Shown here: one piece after another, positions 10,304 to 30,654 of the stretch
Layout of the letters: every line of letters begins with the position of its first letter
How positions within the stretch are numbered: position 1 is the stretch's first letter
Assembly (NCBI RefSeq): GCF_902148855.1
Contig: NC_043976.1
Coordinates: forward strand, 19,690,166-19,754,165
DNA length: 64,000 nucleotides
Source: Sphaeramia orbicularis
Lineage: Eukaryota > Chordata > Actinopteri > Kurtiformes > Apogonidae
Direction of reading: 5' to 3'
The notes under the pieces: model-generated
Databases searched by the model: none
Told to the model about the DNA's origin: nothing
What the model saw: only the letters and a program-made list of their open reading frames with translations
Translations under genes and position numbers: made by a program

Positions 10304-13116
10304 ATGAATCGGGAAGATAATTTTTACCCTTCGCAGGTTTTTAAAGATTCCTGCGCTTACCAGAGGTCACACAGCGAGGACTACAGCCACAGCCCGCCGC
10401 CCTGTCTCTACATGAGCAGGCAGGTCCACTCCGTCTACACTCCGCCGTCCGTGGGAGCCCTGGAGCAGGCCAGTCTACCTGACATAGCTCCGTCTTATAC
10501 TCTACCCATCCGAGATGATCCAGGGGTGCCTCAGCTCCACCACCCACAGGTGCTTCAGCAGCAGCCCCTTCACCCTGCTGCAGGTTATGGTGACACGGTG
10601 GAGCAGAGCAGATATCACCTCCCTTTCCCTTGGATGAAAACGACTAAATCCCACTCACACGCATGGAAGGGACAGTGGGCAGGTAATACCTGAAACTAAT
10701 ATATGTCAGTTAATGCTCTTTGTTTTCTCACTCAATCTAAATAGGGGATTTTTCAACGCTTACTTTAAGTTTCCCTTTCATACACATGGATAGTTTTATT
10801 TCAACCTGTTGTCATGAGTCTGAAGTGACTCCCACTGAGGCCTACAATGACATCATGTTCCCAACAATACTATCCTGGGTGTTGCAGTTTACCTTGTCAG
10901 TCAATTTGTAAAAGACCCGGAAGGTCACTGGTTACTTTTAATAGACCTTATCGTCACAAAGTGTAGGTTTTGTCCATACAATGCATTCGTACAAATCCAC
11001 ATATCTACATCTCTTCAATAAGACACCCAGATCTGACACAGGCGACTTGATTAATGAAAAAAACCAAAAAAAAAAACCAAGACTTGTTGGAAATTATTAT
11101 CCACTGATTGTTTGATCTTGTATTTTACATAATGAATTATATTAATGAATTATTTACTGCTTTGTATTCTGAGACGGACTTGAATTATTCTAGAATAGGA
11201 GTTTAATGAGGCCGTTTGTTCCAGAGAAACTCGGTGAAATATGTAAACTTTCATGTTAAAGAAAAGCCTCAGACAATTCAACAAAGCAAACAATTTGGTT
11301 CATTGATAAGTGGTAAGATTTTGTATTTATTAGCTAATACTTAAATGCTATTTAGACATTACAGTTATCTCCTGTGACAAAATGGCTTCTTTTAGTTCTT
11401 TTGTACGCATTTGTTAATTAAACCATAATAACGAAACTCTCAAAGCATGCTAAACAGCTGATATGGAGCTACAAAAAACAAAAAAGAAAAAGAAAAAAGT
11501 AAAATCCTGATTTGTAAAGTGCTATGAACCATCAGTGGATGAACCATTCTTTACTTAAAAATTAATAAATAATAAAAAATAAATTTTCCTGTTATGAAGA
11601 CTACCCTATTACACAATGACTACACAATGTAATTCAACCATTTTCAAGTAAATTATTTATAATAAATGCTCGATATCAAATTTAATACAGTCAAGACAAA
11701 CTTTATACGCTGGGTAAAATAGCTGAGTTGTTTACTCATTTTCTAGCCATTATATAGTAATTTTTAATCACATAGGCAGTGAAGAATGAGTATACAAGGC
11801 TCAAACAAAAAGTTTATTTGTTCATGACATTATTTATTTTTTATTTTTTCCCATTTCTTCCATTAAATAGGGTTACATTTTTCAGAGCATTAAGTCCATT
11901 TAGGCTGTTCCGTGGTCCGTGGTTTTCATATCGAACTAAAAGCAAGAATCCTGATTTTTCTGATCAAATGTTACTTCTCAGTGACAATAGAAAGAAGTTT
12001 CTATGTTTTCAAGTTATAACATATTTATCAAAGTTCCATACCAAACATTACATTAGTATTAAACATTACAATTTATTAAAAATTTATATCAGTGTCGAGA
12101 TATGCCAGTTGTAAGTGTGAGTGTAAATATGTGACTGTGTTTTATGGATTTTCACCATCAAAACTGGATGTGCAGTGGATTCTGTCTTCATGTACCTTAA
12201 CACTTTTTACAGTACAGCCTTTCAGCTACAGTCTTGGTTAAATATAGCTAGTCTTTGTTCTTGTCTGTTTCATATCATTGTCTATCACATGTTGGATTTG
12301 CATTAGGCTGTATTTTATTGTGGCTGTCGAGAAGGATGCTGCTAAATTATTCTATTCTATTCTATTCTATTCTATTCTATTCTATTCTATTCTATTCTAT
12401 AGAACAAATCTTTTATAAATCTGAATATGTGCTATGTCTGCTCTGTGTCACTTGTTGCTTCCAGATAGGAAGTTTAACGATTTTATGCGCCTGAGCTTTA
12501 ATGAACTATGTTTAATAAAGTTTATGTTTACTTAAATTTTTTACTTAGACAAACTCTGGCCGATATGCCAATTTCATTTGTATTTCCAATCCATTTAAGC
12601 GTAATTTTCAAGTCAGAAAAAGCCTACGTTTTCACTTTTATATTAGTGGGGAAAACAACACTGACGAGGAGCTTGAAATGAAGTAGAAATGCAACTTGTT
12701 TATGTGACTGTATCCTCTGTGACTGATCTGGATCTACGTGTGTGTTTTTAGGTCCATATGTGATGGCAGAGACCGAGGAAAACAAACGCACGCGGACAGC
12801 CTACACGCGCGCCCAGCTGCTCGAGCTCGAGAAGGAGTTCCTGTTCAACCGCTACATCTCGAGGCCGCGGCGCGTGGAGCTGGCCCTGACCCTCAGCCTC
12901 ACCGAGCGCCACATTAAGATCTGGTTCCAGAACCGGCGCATGAAGTGGAAAAAGGAGGAGGACCGTAGGAGGGCGAGGGGGTCCGACCCTGACCAGGACT
13001 CCTCCATCACCTCTGGGGACCAGAGGGAGGCCGCGGGAGGGCTGTCCTCCACCAACGGACCTCAGAGCACCACACCCCCTGTTTCTCCGCAGTGCCACAC
13101 AAGGGAGCCCTCCTAA
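10304..13116 (+). CDS. pdx1: Pdx1, pancreatic and duodenal homeobox 1
   Basis: Two exons, 10304-10682 and 12752-13116 (donor GTAATA, acceptor TTTTTAG), join in phase to 247 residues, about the length of other fish Pdx1 proteins. Exon 1 has the transactivation region and the hexapeptide FPWMK (residues 108-112), which contacts PBX-type cofactors. Exon 2 holds the homeodomain (about residues 137-196: [19 protein letters not shown] to [17 protein letters not shown]) with the His-containing helix 3 typical of Pdx/Xlox. The protein is a nuclear transcription factor for pancreas, duodenum and beta-cell genes. The ATG at 10304 opens the conserved MNREDNFYP start. It is the only ParaHox gene present; gsx1 and cdx2 are missing from their usual places. 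Confidence is very high. Confidence 0.98.
12351..12400 (+). repeat. (TCTAT)n pentanucleotide, ten units, in pdx1 intron
   Basis: Ten perfect TCTAT units (equivalent to ATTCT) run without interruption inside the single pdx1 intron, about 350 bp before the homeobox exon. Confidence 0.97.
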
Positions 13117-13642
13117 ACCTACAGGAAGAACTTATCTAGACACTAAGGAAACTTATATTACATGGATATTTTATTCTGAGATCATGGGAACTCGCATAAC
13201 AGGCTACAACTCACATGAGAGCCATGTTGGATATTACTGACAGGACATTCCTGCATCCTACCCCACCTCTGTTTGAGACTGTTCAGCAAAAGGACCAGAG
13301 ACGGAACTTTAACTTTCCTCCTTTCAGAGCCAGTATGAGAAAAGACTTATTTACGCAAACTGTGGTTGTTTTGGTTTATTTAGGCTAGTTTTACAGCACC
13401 TTCTTTTGTCGCCTCAGAGATGTGAGTAGTAAAGCAAATGTATCGATATATGTATGTGCTATATCCAATGTATAGTCTACTTGTACGCCTATTGTAATAT
13501 TATAATTATTCAAATATTTTTATTGTTTTGACAAAGTCGTTAATTAATTGAGTTAATGCCACGTTTAAAATAAAGAAAATGTTCACAGCATGTGCATAAT
13601 ACCCTTCATAAAAATCACCAAACCAACACCACTAATAAAGTT
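13117..13642 (+). terminator. pdx1: pdx1 3' UTR with two polyadenylation signals
   Basis: AATAAA occurs at 13569-13574 and 13634-13639. Cleavage after the second would fall at about 13650-13665, inside the end of urad coding sequence on the other strand. No other gene is seen in this interval; in mammals CDX2 lies between PDX1 and URAD. Confidence 0.65.
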
Positions 13643-14303
13643 TTATAATTTATTCGGCACATCAGTGAGCACGAGACCCTGAAGGCGCAGGTGACATATT
13701 CTTTTCACCTCCTCTATGCCGCGCGCCCTCTCCACCTGGCGCTCGTTCTGGACGCGTTCGGACAGCTGCCGTAAGATGGTCGCCTTGTCGTTCATCCTGG
13801 CGCAGATGACGAACGGGAACCCGAAGCGCGCCTTGTAGTCCAGGTTGAGCCGGGTCATGCGCGACACTTCAGCGGAGTTTAAGGCATCCAGCCCGGCACG
13901 CGCCTGTTCCTCGCGGGACTCCTGGGTCAACGTGCCGCTCTGGAGCTCCCTCCCCGCGAGGTCTGGGTGACACCTGAGGATGCCCTCTTTACCTGGACGC
14001 ACATATTGGACGCAGTTTCTATTTTGCGCACCGTGAAAAGAGGCAATAAAGAACCAAACAAGTCTAGAACTGCCAATAAAAGCTCATATAAGTAAAACTG
14101 TAGGTAATATGTTGAAGTTGAGGCTCACCTGATTCTGGGAGAGCATCGATAAACTCATGAATGGCCGCCTCCAGATCAGCCAAACCTGCAAAAGGACGCT
14201 TTGACCACACAGCTGCAGTTATTATAGGACATTTCTCCACCACATTGCCGAAAATATTCACAAAATCATCATAGTCGAGGGCATTTAATGTGGCGAAGTC
14301 CAT
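13643..14303 (-). CDS. urad: URAD, 2-oxo-4-hydroxy-4-carboxy-5-ureidoimidazoline (OHCU) decarboxylase
   Basis: Exons are 14303-14129 and 13992-13643 on the minus strand (donor GTGAGC, acceptor GTCCAG), giving 174 residues, close to human URAD (173). The enzyme decarboxylates OHCU to S-allantoin, the last step of urate breakdown, in peroxisomes. Visible hallmarks are HPDLAG with His67, SREEQ with Glu87, RFGFPFVI, and Arg161 near the C-terminus. From memory, these numbers agree with the catalytic residues reported for the zebrafish enzyme. The C-terminus is NKL, a variant peroxisomal targeting signal. The start MDFATLNALDYDDF aligns with the human start, although the frame stays open further upstream. 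It is convergent with pdx1. An AATAAA (13649-13654) lies inside the last codons. Confidence 0.95.
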
Positions 14304-14715
14304 GTTTAGGACACTTTTAAGTAGTTCACCCGATGTTAGATTCCAAAAGTAGGGACGGCATGTACTCTGAAGTCTACCCACTGACCCCAGTACAGGATTT
14401 ACCACAAAGGTTAATGCACTGCTGGACATAGAACAACCCACTCACTGCTTGGCTGTGGTTAATCTTTGCCTCATCAGGTCAGGTTCAGACAGTAACAAGC
14501 TCAGTAATGGTAAGAAGAAGAAATTAGCTTAGTCAGATGTGGAAAAGACTAGTCCAATTTATTGGTTAGGCCTTAATATATTCCATCTGTATGTTTTAAT
14601 AGGAAATGTCTGGGTTCTGATCTCTGGCGCCCCCTGGTGGGTAAAAGGAGCATCAGGAAAATGAGCTTCAACTGGTGCTTTATTGCAACGAGACCACTTC
14701 TGTTTTTTTTTTTTT

Positions 14716-15566
14716 ATTAACCCTTTCATGCATGAATTATGAGAACCTCAGTCAAGATTTTTTTTCCTGACTGTTTTTATTCCTCTTTAGGCATGAAAAA
14801 AACAATGCAAAATTTTTGTATGAACCTATTTTTCATGGAGTTACAAAAATGTCTACTCAGCTGGACACAATGCATTTAATTTTTTTTTTTTTGGTTGTCG
14901 TTTTGTTTCATATTTTTATTGATGTGCATACAAGAAAACAAAATGTACATACCAACACCATGGCACACTGATGTCAACATTAACCAGGTTTGTAAACATC
15001 ATTACTTTCAGATTTGCTTTTTTTTTTTTTTTTGTAACAAATAACAATGAAACCAGATGAACAATACAATGAAAAGAAAACTAAGACATAGTCTGGATAA
15101 GATAATACAATGAATTTAATTTTTGAAACAATGAAACACATTTAAAACCCATCATCAGAAAGTAATATACTGTGGGAAAACTATGAAATAAAAACATTTT
15201 TAGTGCAGCTAATCTGATGTTTTCTCACATTTTAACATACTCTAATGCTAGTTATTACTCACTTCATGGAGATAATATGCAAAAAAAAAAAAACAAAAAA
15301 CAAAAAACTTACTGATTATGAAAACAGTTAGTTATAATCTTATAACAATTAGCCTTAGATTTACACTCCAACATGTTACTACAGATCAGGTTTATCAAGA
15401 ACAGCAAAGTTACAGTAATGGTATTAATTGTAGTGTATGAGATGGTGCATGAGTGTCCACTGTGTTGGCTGTTATGGAACTAAAACAACAAAACCCATGA
15501 ATATACAAGAGAACAGCTGGAGAATAGCTGTCCACTGTTGTGACCGCTATGCATGAAAGGGTTTAA
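14716..15566. mobile_element. TTAA-flanked MITE with CCCTTTCATGCAT terminal repeats
   Basis: The left end reads TTAA then CCCTTTCATGCATG. The right end reads ATGCATGAAAGGG then TTTAA, so the 13-bp terminal inverted repeat is perfect. TTAA flanks and a CCC start suggest a non-autonomous piggyBac-like element of about 845 bp. Its middle (about 14880-15120) holds two poly(T) runs that look like a later retroposon fragment. No transposase frame is present. It lies between urad and flt3. Confidence 0.75.
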
Positions 15567-16645
15567 ATATGCAGCGGTGGGAAGCTTTGGCGTATTTAAG
15601 TAGAGTTTTCCTCATTTTTTTTAAACACCTGCTCCCTACATTTTAACCCAAATATCCGTTCTTTCTACTCTTTATTCTTATTCTTAAATTTTTCTTTGCT
15701 TTTTGTGATTTGGGGTATTTATGTCCTCCCAGGTACCAAGGCTGACTTCACCAAAAACAGAAAAAAATAGCACAGTAACACTGAAAAGATGACCCATTAG
15801 TGCATCCATCAGTGCATATCACACATGACAAATATAGGCCCAACAATATGAAGATTAAATAAAAGACAAGAAAAACAAAGAAGACATGAAGTGAATGTCA
15901 GAATGTTAGTCATGTTCAGTTTTTTTTTTATTTTAGTTGCAAATTCAATTTATTCAGTTACATTAGCTTTGTATATAAACAGCAGGTAAAAATTCACTTT
16001 TTACTTTCATGCACTTGTACTACATTTATTAAAGTCTGTACTTTTTACTTTCTTTCAAGTAAAGGTACTGAATCAGTGCTACTTTTACCAGTCTTCTTTT
16101 AACACAAGTATCTGTACTTCTATGTGAGTAAAGAATGTGCATAATTTTTACACTTCTGCAAATACACACAATATAAATTGGAGTATGAGAAATGTGTCTC
16201 AAAACAAAAAAAAAATGTTATTATAAAGTACACTGAGAGGCAGCTATGAATCTTGACATTAAAACACAGTGGAAAGGCCTTGACAGAGAAAAACATGAAA
16301 AGTGCCATTATAATAAGTATTAGATTGCTGCCATTTGCATAGTAAAAACACATCTGAAACCAAAGGCTGCTACAGTACAGATGTGCATTTATAGACTCTA
16401 CAGTTCACATGTCTACAGTATAGTGCTGAGCATTTACATTCATACCTTGATCTGTTAAAAAAAAAATAAAAGTAACAATATTTTATCTGAACCCATCTGG
16501 GATTCTGAAAATGCTTGTAATACTTAACAGAATATAAAGAAAAAGCATACAATTATTAATATGACTCCTCAAAGATAATTAAGTAAAATGTTTCAGAGCA
16601 TAGATGAAATGGTTTGAACCTTTCGATCCATTGAGTGGTAAGTGA
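15567..16645 (-). other. flt3 3' UTR and downstream region
   Basis: This is AT-rich DNA after the flt3 stop codon with no exon-like frame. The flt3 polyadenylation site probably lies here, but no single signal stands out. Confidence 0.4.
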
Positions 16646-25887
<9,242 letters not shown>

Positions 25888-25927
25888 CAGCTCAGACTGT
25901 GAAACTTTGACAAAGATGTGAGCCAGT

Positions 25928-25950
25928 CCCTTTATAAACAGAGGAAGTAT
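25928..25950 (-). promoter_or_regulatory. flt3: Candidate flt3 core promoter: TATA box with adjacent ETS/PU.1-like site
   Basis: On the minus strand the order is ACTTCCTCTG (plus strand CAGAGGAAGTA, a PU.1-type ETS core), then TTTATAAAGGG, a good TATA box. A start site about 25-30 bp further on (about 25905) would give a short leader before the first ATG at 25887. PU.1 is a known blood-lineage regulator; its use here is inferred. Confidence 0.5.
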
Positions 25951-26898
25951 CACATGACTTTGACTAAATAAGTGTCCGCAATATTCATGAGGTTCAAAAA
26001 TTAAAAGACTAACAAGAAAAAATTCAAACAATTTACAGTATTATACAGGAATAGGCTAAATATATTTTTAAAAAAAATTTAAGACGAAAACGTAGAAAGT
26101 CGGAGTTCATGACTGGTGTCATTTGTATATATTTTTTAAATTTGTCATAATGTCATACTATGATTATACCATAAAAACTTCACATTTTGGACATGACCAA
26201 AAAAATGTATTGTTTTCCCCTTAAATTGCACACCTCATGCATTTTGACTAACTATTCTGCCCATATTTTACGTGTGTATGTCTTACTTATTACGTGTTAC
26301 CGTATTCATATATGTCTGGTTTCCTGAGCTGCCTATGCTCTGCTCAGATAAGTTTACTTTATTTGCTTTCACATAATGTCAATTAGTGGATTTAATAAAC
26401 TTCAGTTTTGATACATCTCATGGTGACTGATGGGACAAACATAATGCCATGTAAATAAATATGACCCAAAAGGCTTCTATTCCCAGGGGACATAATTCAT
26501 TTATACACACATAGTGCTGCTAGTTCATTCTGCAGCCAGTAAAGTTTGCTCATGCTGTACCCACAATGCAAAGCCATGCTAGCTTGTTCCTAGCAGAGCA
26601 GCCTGAACGGAGCAAAAACAACAACAGGCTACTCTGAGAGGAAGGCAGCTGCATGGACAGTGAAAACAACGACGACCAGGATTTCACGCATAAAATGGCA
26701 CTTTCTCAAACCAAATGCACCATAGCCTTATAATGTGAGTACTACCGCGTCTAAACCGTTGTTCACCAGCTTAGTTGATATTAATCCGTTCCTTTAAGGG
26801 GGAATAGTTTGCAGGCTAGCTGGCTAGCTGGCTAGCTCTCTGCATCTCTCTATGTTTGAGTGTCTTCCGGCAGCAGCGGCGGCGGCAGCAGCGGTGCC
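25951..26898. other. flt3-pan3 divergent intergenic region with pan3 promoter
   Basis: The start codons of flt3 and pan3 lie about 1 kb apart on opposite strands. The right part (from about 26560) becomes GC-richer and probably holds the TATA-less pan3 promoter and 5' UTR. Three direct GGCTAGCT-type units occur at about 26811-26837. Confidence 0.45.
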
Positions 26899-26902
26899 AT
26901 GA
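26852..26902 (+). promoter_or_regulatory. Upstream ORF overlapping the pan3 start by ATGA
   Basis: An ATG at 26852 opens a 16-codon frame, largely alanine (GCA/GCG repeats), whose TGA stop (26900-26902) overlaps the pan3 ATG (26899-26901) in the sequence ATGA. This layout can allow termination-reinitiation or restrain translation. It depends on the transcript start lying upstream of 26852. Confidence 0.55.
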
Positions 26903-29900
26903 ACAGTGGACTCCCAGCTTCAGCTGCTCCGCTTGGGGGTGCCGGGATACCCAATGTCAAGGTGAAGTTTTGCAGATATTACGCGAAGGACAAAACCTGC
27001 TTTTATGGAGACGAGTGTCAGTTCCTGCATGAGGATCCGTCCATGGCAGGTCTGCAGCTGCACGGCGGCGGTAGCCCCGTCCCGTTGTCCATGGCTGGGG
27101 GTGGCGGGACGCCTGCGGGGTATTCCCTCGGCGGCTCCGCGGCGGCTTGCCAGAGCGGCGGGGGGACCGGTGTGTCCAAAAAGAACGAAACCTTGGGGCC
27201 TGCAGGCACGTCTCTGGAGGGGCAGCTGTTAACAAGTGAGTTACAAGGCCTCTCACTGCTGTCTGACTGGGACTTTACTTTAGGGCCTTCCGGGGCTTTG
27301 TCAAAATTTAGTCCGAGGATTCATCACGGCCTTTAAAACCCAAAACAATGTGGGTTAACCTCCCATTTTCCTGCCATGCTTATACAGACTGTCGTTTGTT
27401 TGTTTGCTGCTACCTCGCATCTTTCCCATTGGCTGTCCTGTGGGAAGCTCTGTGTAACTGTAACACCAGTTTGATCCATTAACATAACATTAGCCACGCT
27501 GTTGCTGCTCTGCCCGGAGGAGGCCTGTGTGACAGCTGTGAGTGGGCAGAAATCCGCGACCCTACAGCGTTAGCTGGTGTAACTAGCTATTAGCCAACTA
27601 GCCTTAGCTGGACTAGCACCAAATTGGCCGCTACATCTAACTTAAATACATTTACTCTTAATCCGATGAAAGATTATGAGTTTTAGTGCGGTTTCTTTGC
27701 TGGCCTTTCTTTAGCTGTAGTTGATCTGATATGTGTGGCTGTTGTTTATATTAGATTAAGGACAGCTAACATTGGCTAGCAGCTACGCTAGTTGTCCAAA
27801 AGGCATTGTTTTGGATTTGTGTTGTCTTATTTTCTAAGTGTAAACAAACAACACATAACAAACACCCCTCGGCATCACAGCTGTTTAAAGCTAACTGCAG
27901 CCACTGTTTATCGCTCACCAGTACACCGGTGTTTTCGCTGATAAAATTAGCTGCTTAATGTATCACCCTGGAGCATGCTTCAGTGAGTGGCTCACTACAG
28001 TTTTGAAAATGTTTACATCTTCTCGAATTAGCTCTGTGATTGGCTAAGCAAACACGGAGCAGTACTAGGATTATCACGACTCCTTTTCAGTATGGGGCCT
28101 GTTTGAGTATAGCATCGTCTTTAAGAAATGTAAATGTAGCTGCAGTTTTTAAAGTAAACTTTGGCTTCTGTCATCCACAGTCCCGGGGATGGAGGGAGCG
28201 ACCCTGAGTGATGCCAATCTCACCAACTCTTACTTCAGCAGCAGCTTTATTGGGGTCAATGGGTTTGGAAGCCCAGCAGAGTCTAAGTACTCAATGATGC
28301 AGGTACTGGACAATTTATAGTTAGGTTTAAAATATGGCTTCACTGATGCAGCTTTGGAAAAAAGTCTGTATGTATTTACATTACCAGCGGTGTTTTTGCA
28401 GGTTCTTCCATAAATGCACCAATGAAGTTGAGGCCATAAAATATTTTGAATACAAATTTGAAAGGGCTGCAAATTGATTAGATTTCATTCTTGGTTCAAG
28501 CCTGTTTAAAATGACTAAATTCAAGCCTGCTGCACCTGCAAGAAAATGCTCACTTCAGGAAGTCTGGACATGAAGGTATTAGACTTGCATGAGTAGTAAA
28601 TAAAAACGCAGCACCAATGTGGAAAAACACATTCCAGCCATCTCTCAAAATTGATCTTCATTTATACTCTGAGCAGCATCAAAGCCTGGCATTAGCACGA
28701 TTGAATGCAAAATGGGTCTTTAAAAATTTTACATTTGAGTTAAAAGCTGTTAACCTGAACGGTACACGGGGCAATGTGTCAGTTATTTACATCCTGTGCA
28801 TGGTATTTATTTTTATATCCACTATTTATGTTTTTTCCTAAAGCGAATGACTACCAGCAGCAGTTCTCCTAGTCTCCTCAATGATGGTGCCAAGAACTAC
28901 AGCCACAGCACTCATGGTAAGATTTTTACATTGCTCTTTGGAACAGTCATCAACACTTTACTTGAATAGTGAACACATCAGTACTCAACTCTTGGCATTT
29001 TATGTCCTCCACAGATCCAGTGAACTCCCCAACATCTTCACTGTTCAGTGATTTTGGTGCTCTTAGCATTTCCCAAAGGAGAAAGGTGAGCATACACTTT
29101 CAATCTTTGATGTGATTCCTAGAGTTACAATTATACAGTGACTTTAAAGGTTCTTTACTTTTGTGTAAGTAGGAGTAGTGGATGAATTTGACTTCTCTTC
29201 ATTTTTACTTCCTCCCCTGTGTGTCTTCAGGCTCCTAATCCGGCAGCAAGTGAGTTTATCCCTAAAGGAACTCCACGAATGGCTACCATGGCTCAGTCCA
29301 CTGTCCAGGCCTTCCCCTCGCCTCTCTTCCCTCATCCTGCCCTGAGCACTTCCACAGCGGCTGCACTGGCACCAGGTGAGGAGCACCACCAACAGAGAAA
29401 TCCCCTTATTTTAGCCTTGTTCCATTTTTTAGATTGCTCAGTTTTGTGTTCCATCTTTAATGCTGAAATTATACAGTTCATCAAGTTTGGGAATTCCCGC
29501 TAGTGTATAGCAGCACATGTGCCACTGTATAAACAATAGTAGATCTTTTTGTCTGCTGGTTTTCTTTCATGTTTATATGTTTCTAACATTAGTGACTGCC
29601 CATTTTAATAGGATATGTCATTTTGTCGTCCCCCCTTAGGAATGTCTCTGTCTGCGGGTTCTTCTCCTCTTCACTCCCCAAAAATTACACCTCACACCTC
29701 ACCGGCTCCACGTCGACGTAGCCACACACCAAACCCTGCCAACTACATGGGGCCCACCACTGCCTCTGACCAGGGCGCTCACATTATCCAAAAGGAGACT
29801 GTCGGTGGAACGACCTACTTCTATACGGATAACACGCCAGCACCAATGGCTGGGATGGTATGTGTTGCAAATGGCTTTCTGTGTCTGCATTTTAGTCAGA

Positions 29901-30583
29901 AAGTGCTTATAGACTTTAAGCTGGGTTCACTCTGGATGACATTTGAAGTCCTAGCTGACTGTGCAGCTGTGTGGCATAATACAGTGACCTTTGAGGACAG
30001 GAGACAAGAGTGTACACTATGCTACTCTCCCCTGTAAGCTGTCCAGTTTGGTTATCCAAATCTAATCTTTGTGGTATGTTAGGTTGTATAATATAACGCA
30101 GATTTCAAACCTGATTAGAGTAAAATTTTTCAGATAATCACAGTTATTTAGGTGAGCTTCTAGTTGGAAAATTACTACATTTGTGATCACGCTGGCTTTC
30201 ATTTCATAATAAACAGGAACCTGTATTTTTTTCTTGTTTCATTGCAGGTGTTTCCTACCTACCATATCTACCCCCCCACTGCACCCCATGTGGCTTACAT
30301 GCAGCCCAAAGCGAACGCCCCGTCCTTCTTTATGGCTGATGAACTCAGACAGGTATAACTCAAACCATCCTCTCTTCTTTAATAAACATCCTTCCATTAT
30401 CTCCTCTTGAGGCAATGTCCCCCATTATTTCTCCCCCAGGAGTTGATAAACAGGCATTTGATAACCATGGCCCAGATTGACCACTCAGAGAATCCAGGTA
30501 AGGGTTTCACTCTGGTCAGACTGAGCCATCAAACTACGGGCTATATTTATTTGATAAGACGTGCTGTCACTGAAATACAATTG

Positions 30584-30654
<71 letters not shown>

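Noticed and set aside
12748-13098. 116-residue minus-strand frame opposite the pdx1 homeobox exon
   Set aside because: It is a shadow frame of GC-rich coding DNA; the plus strand carries a clear homeodomain.
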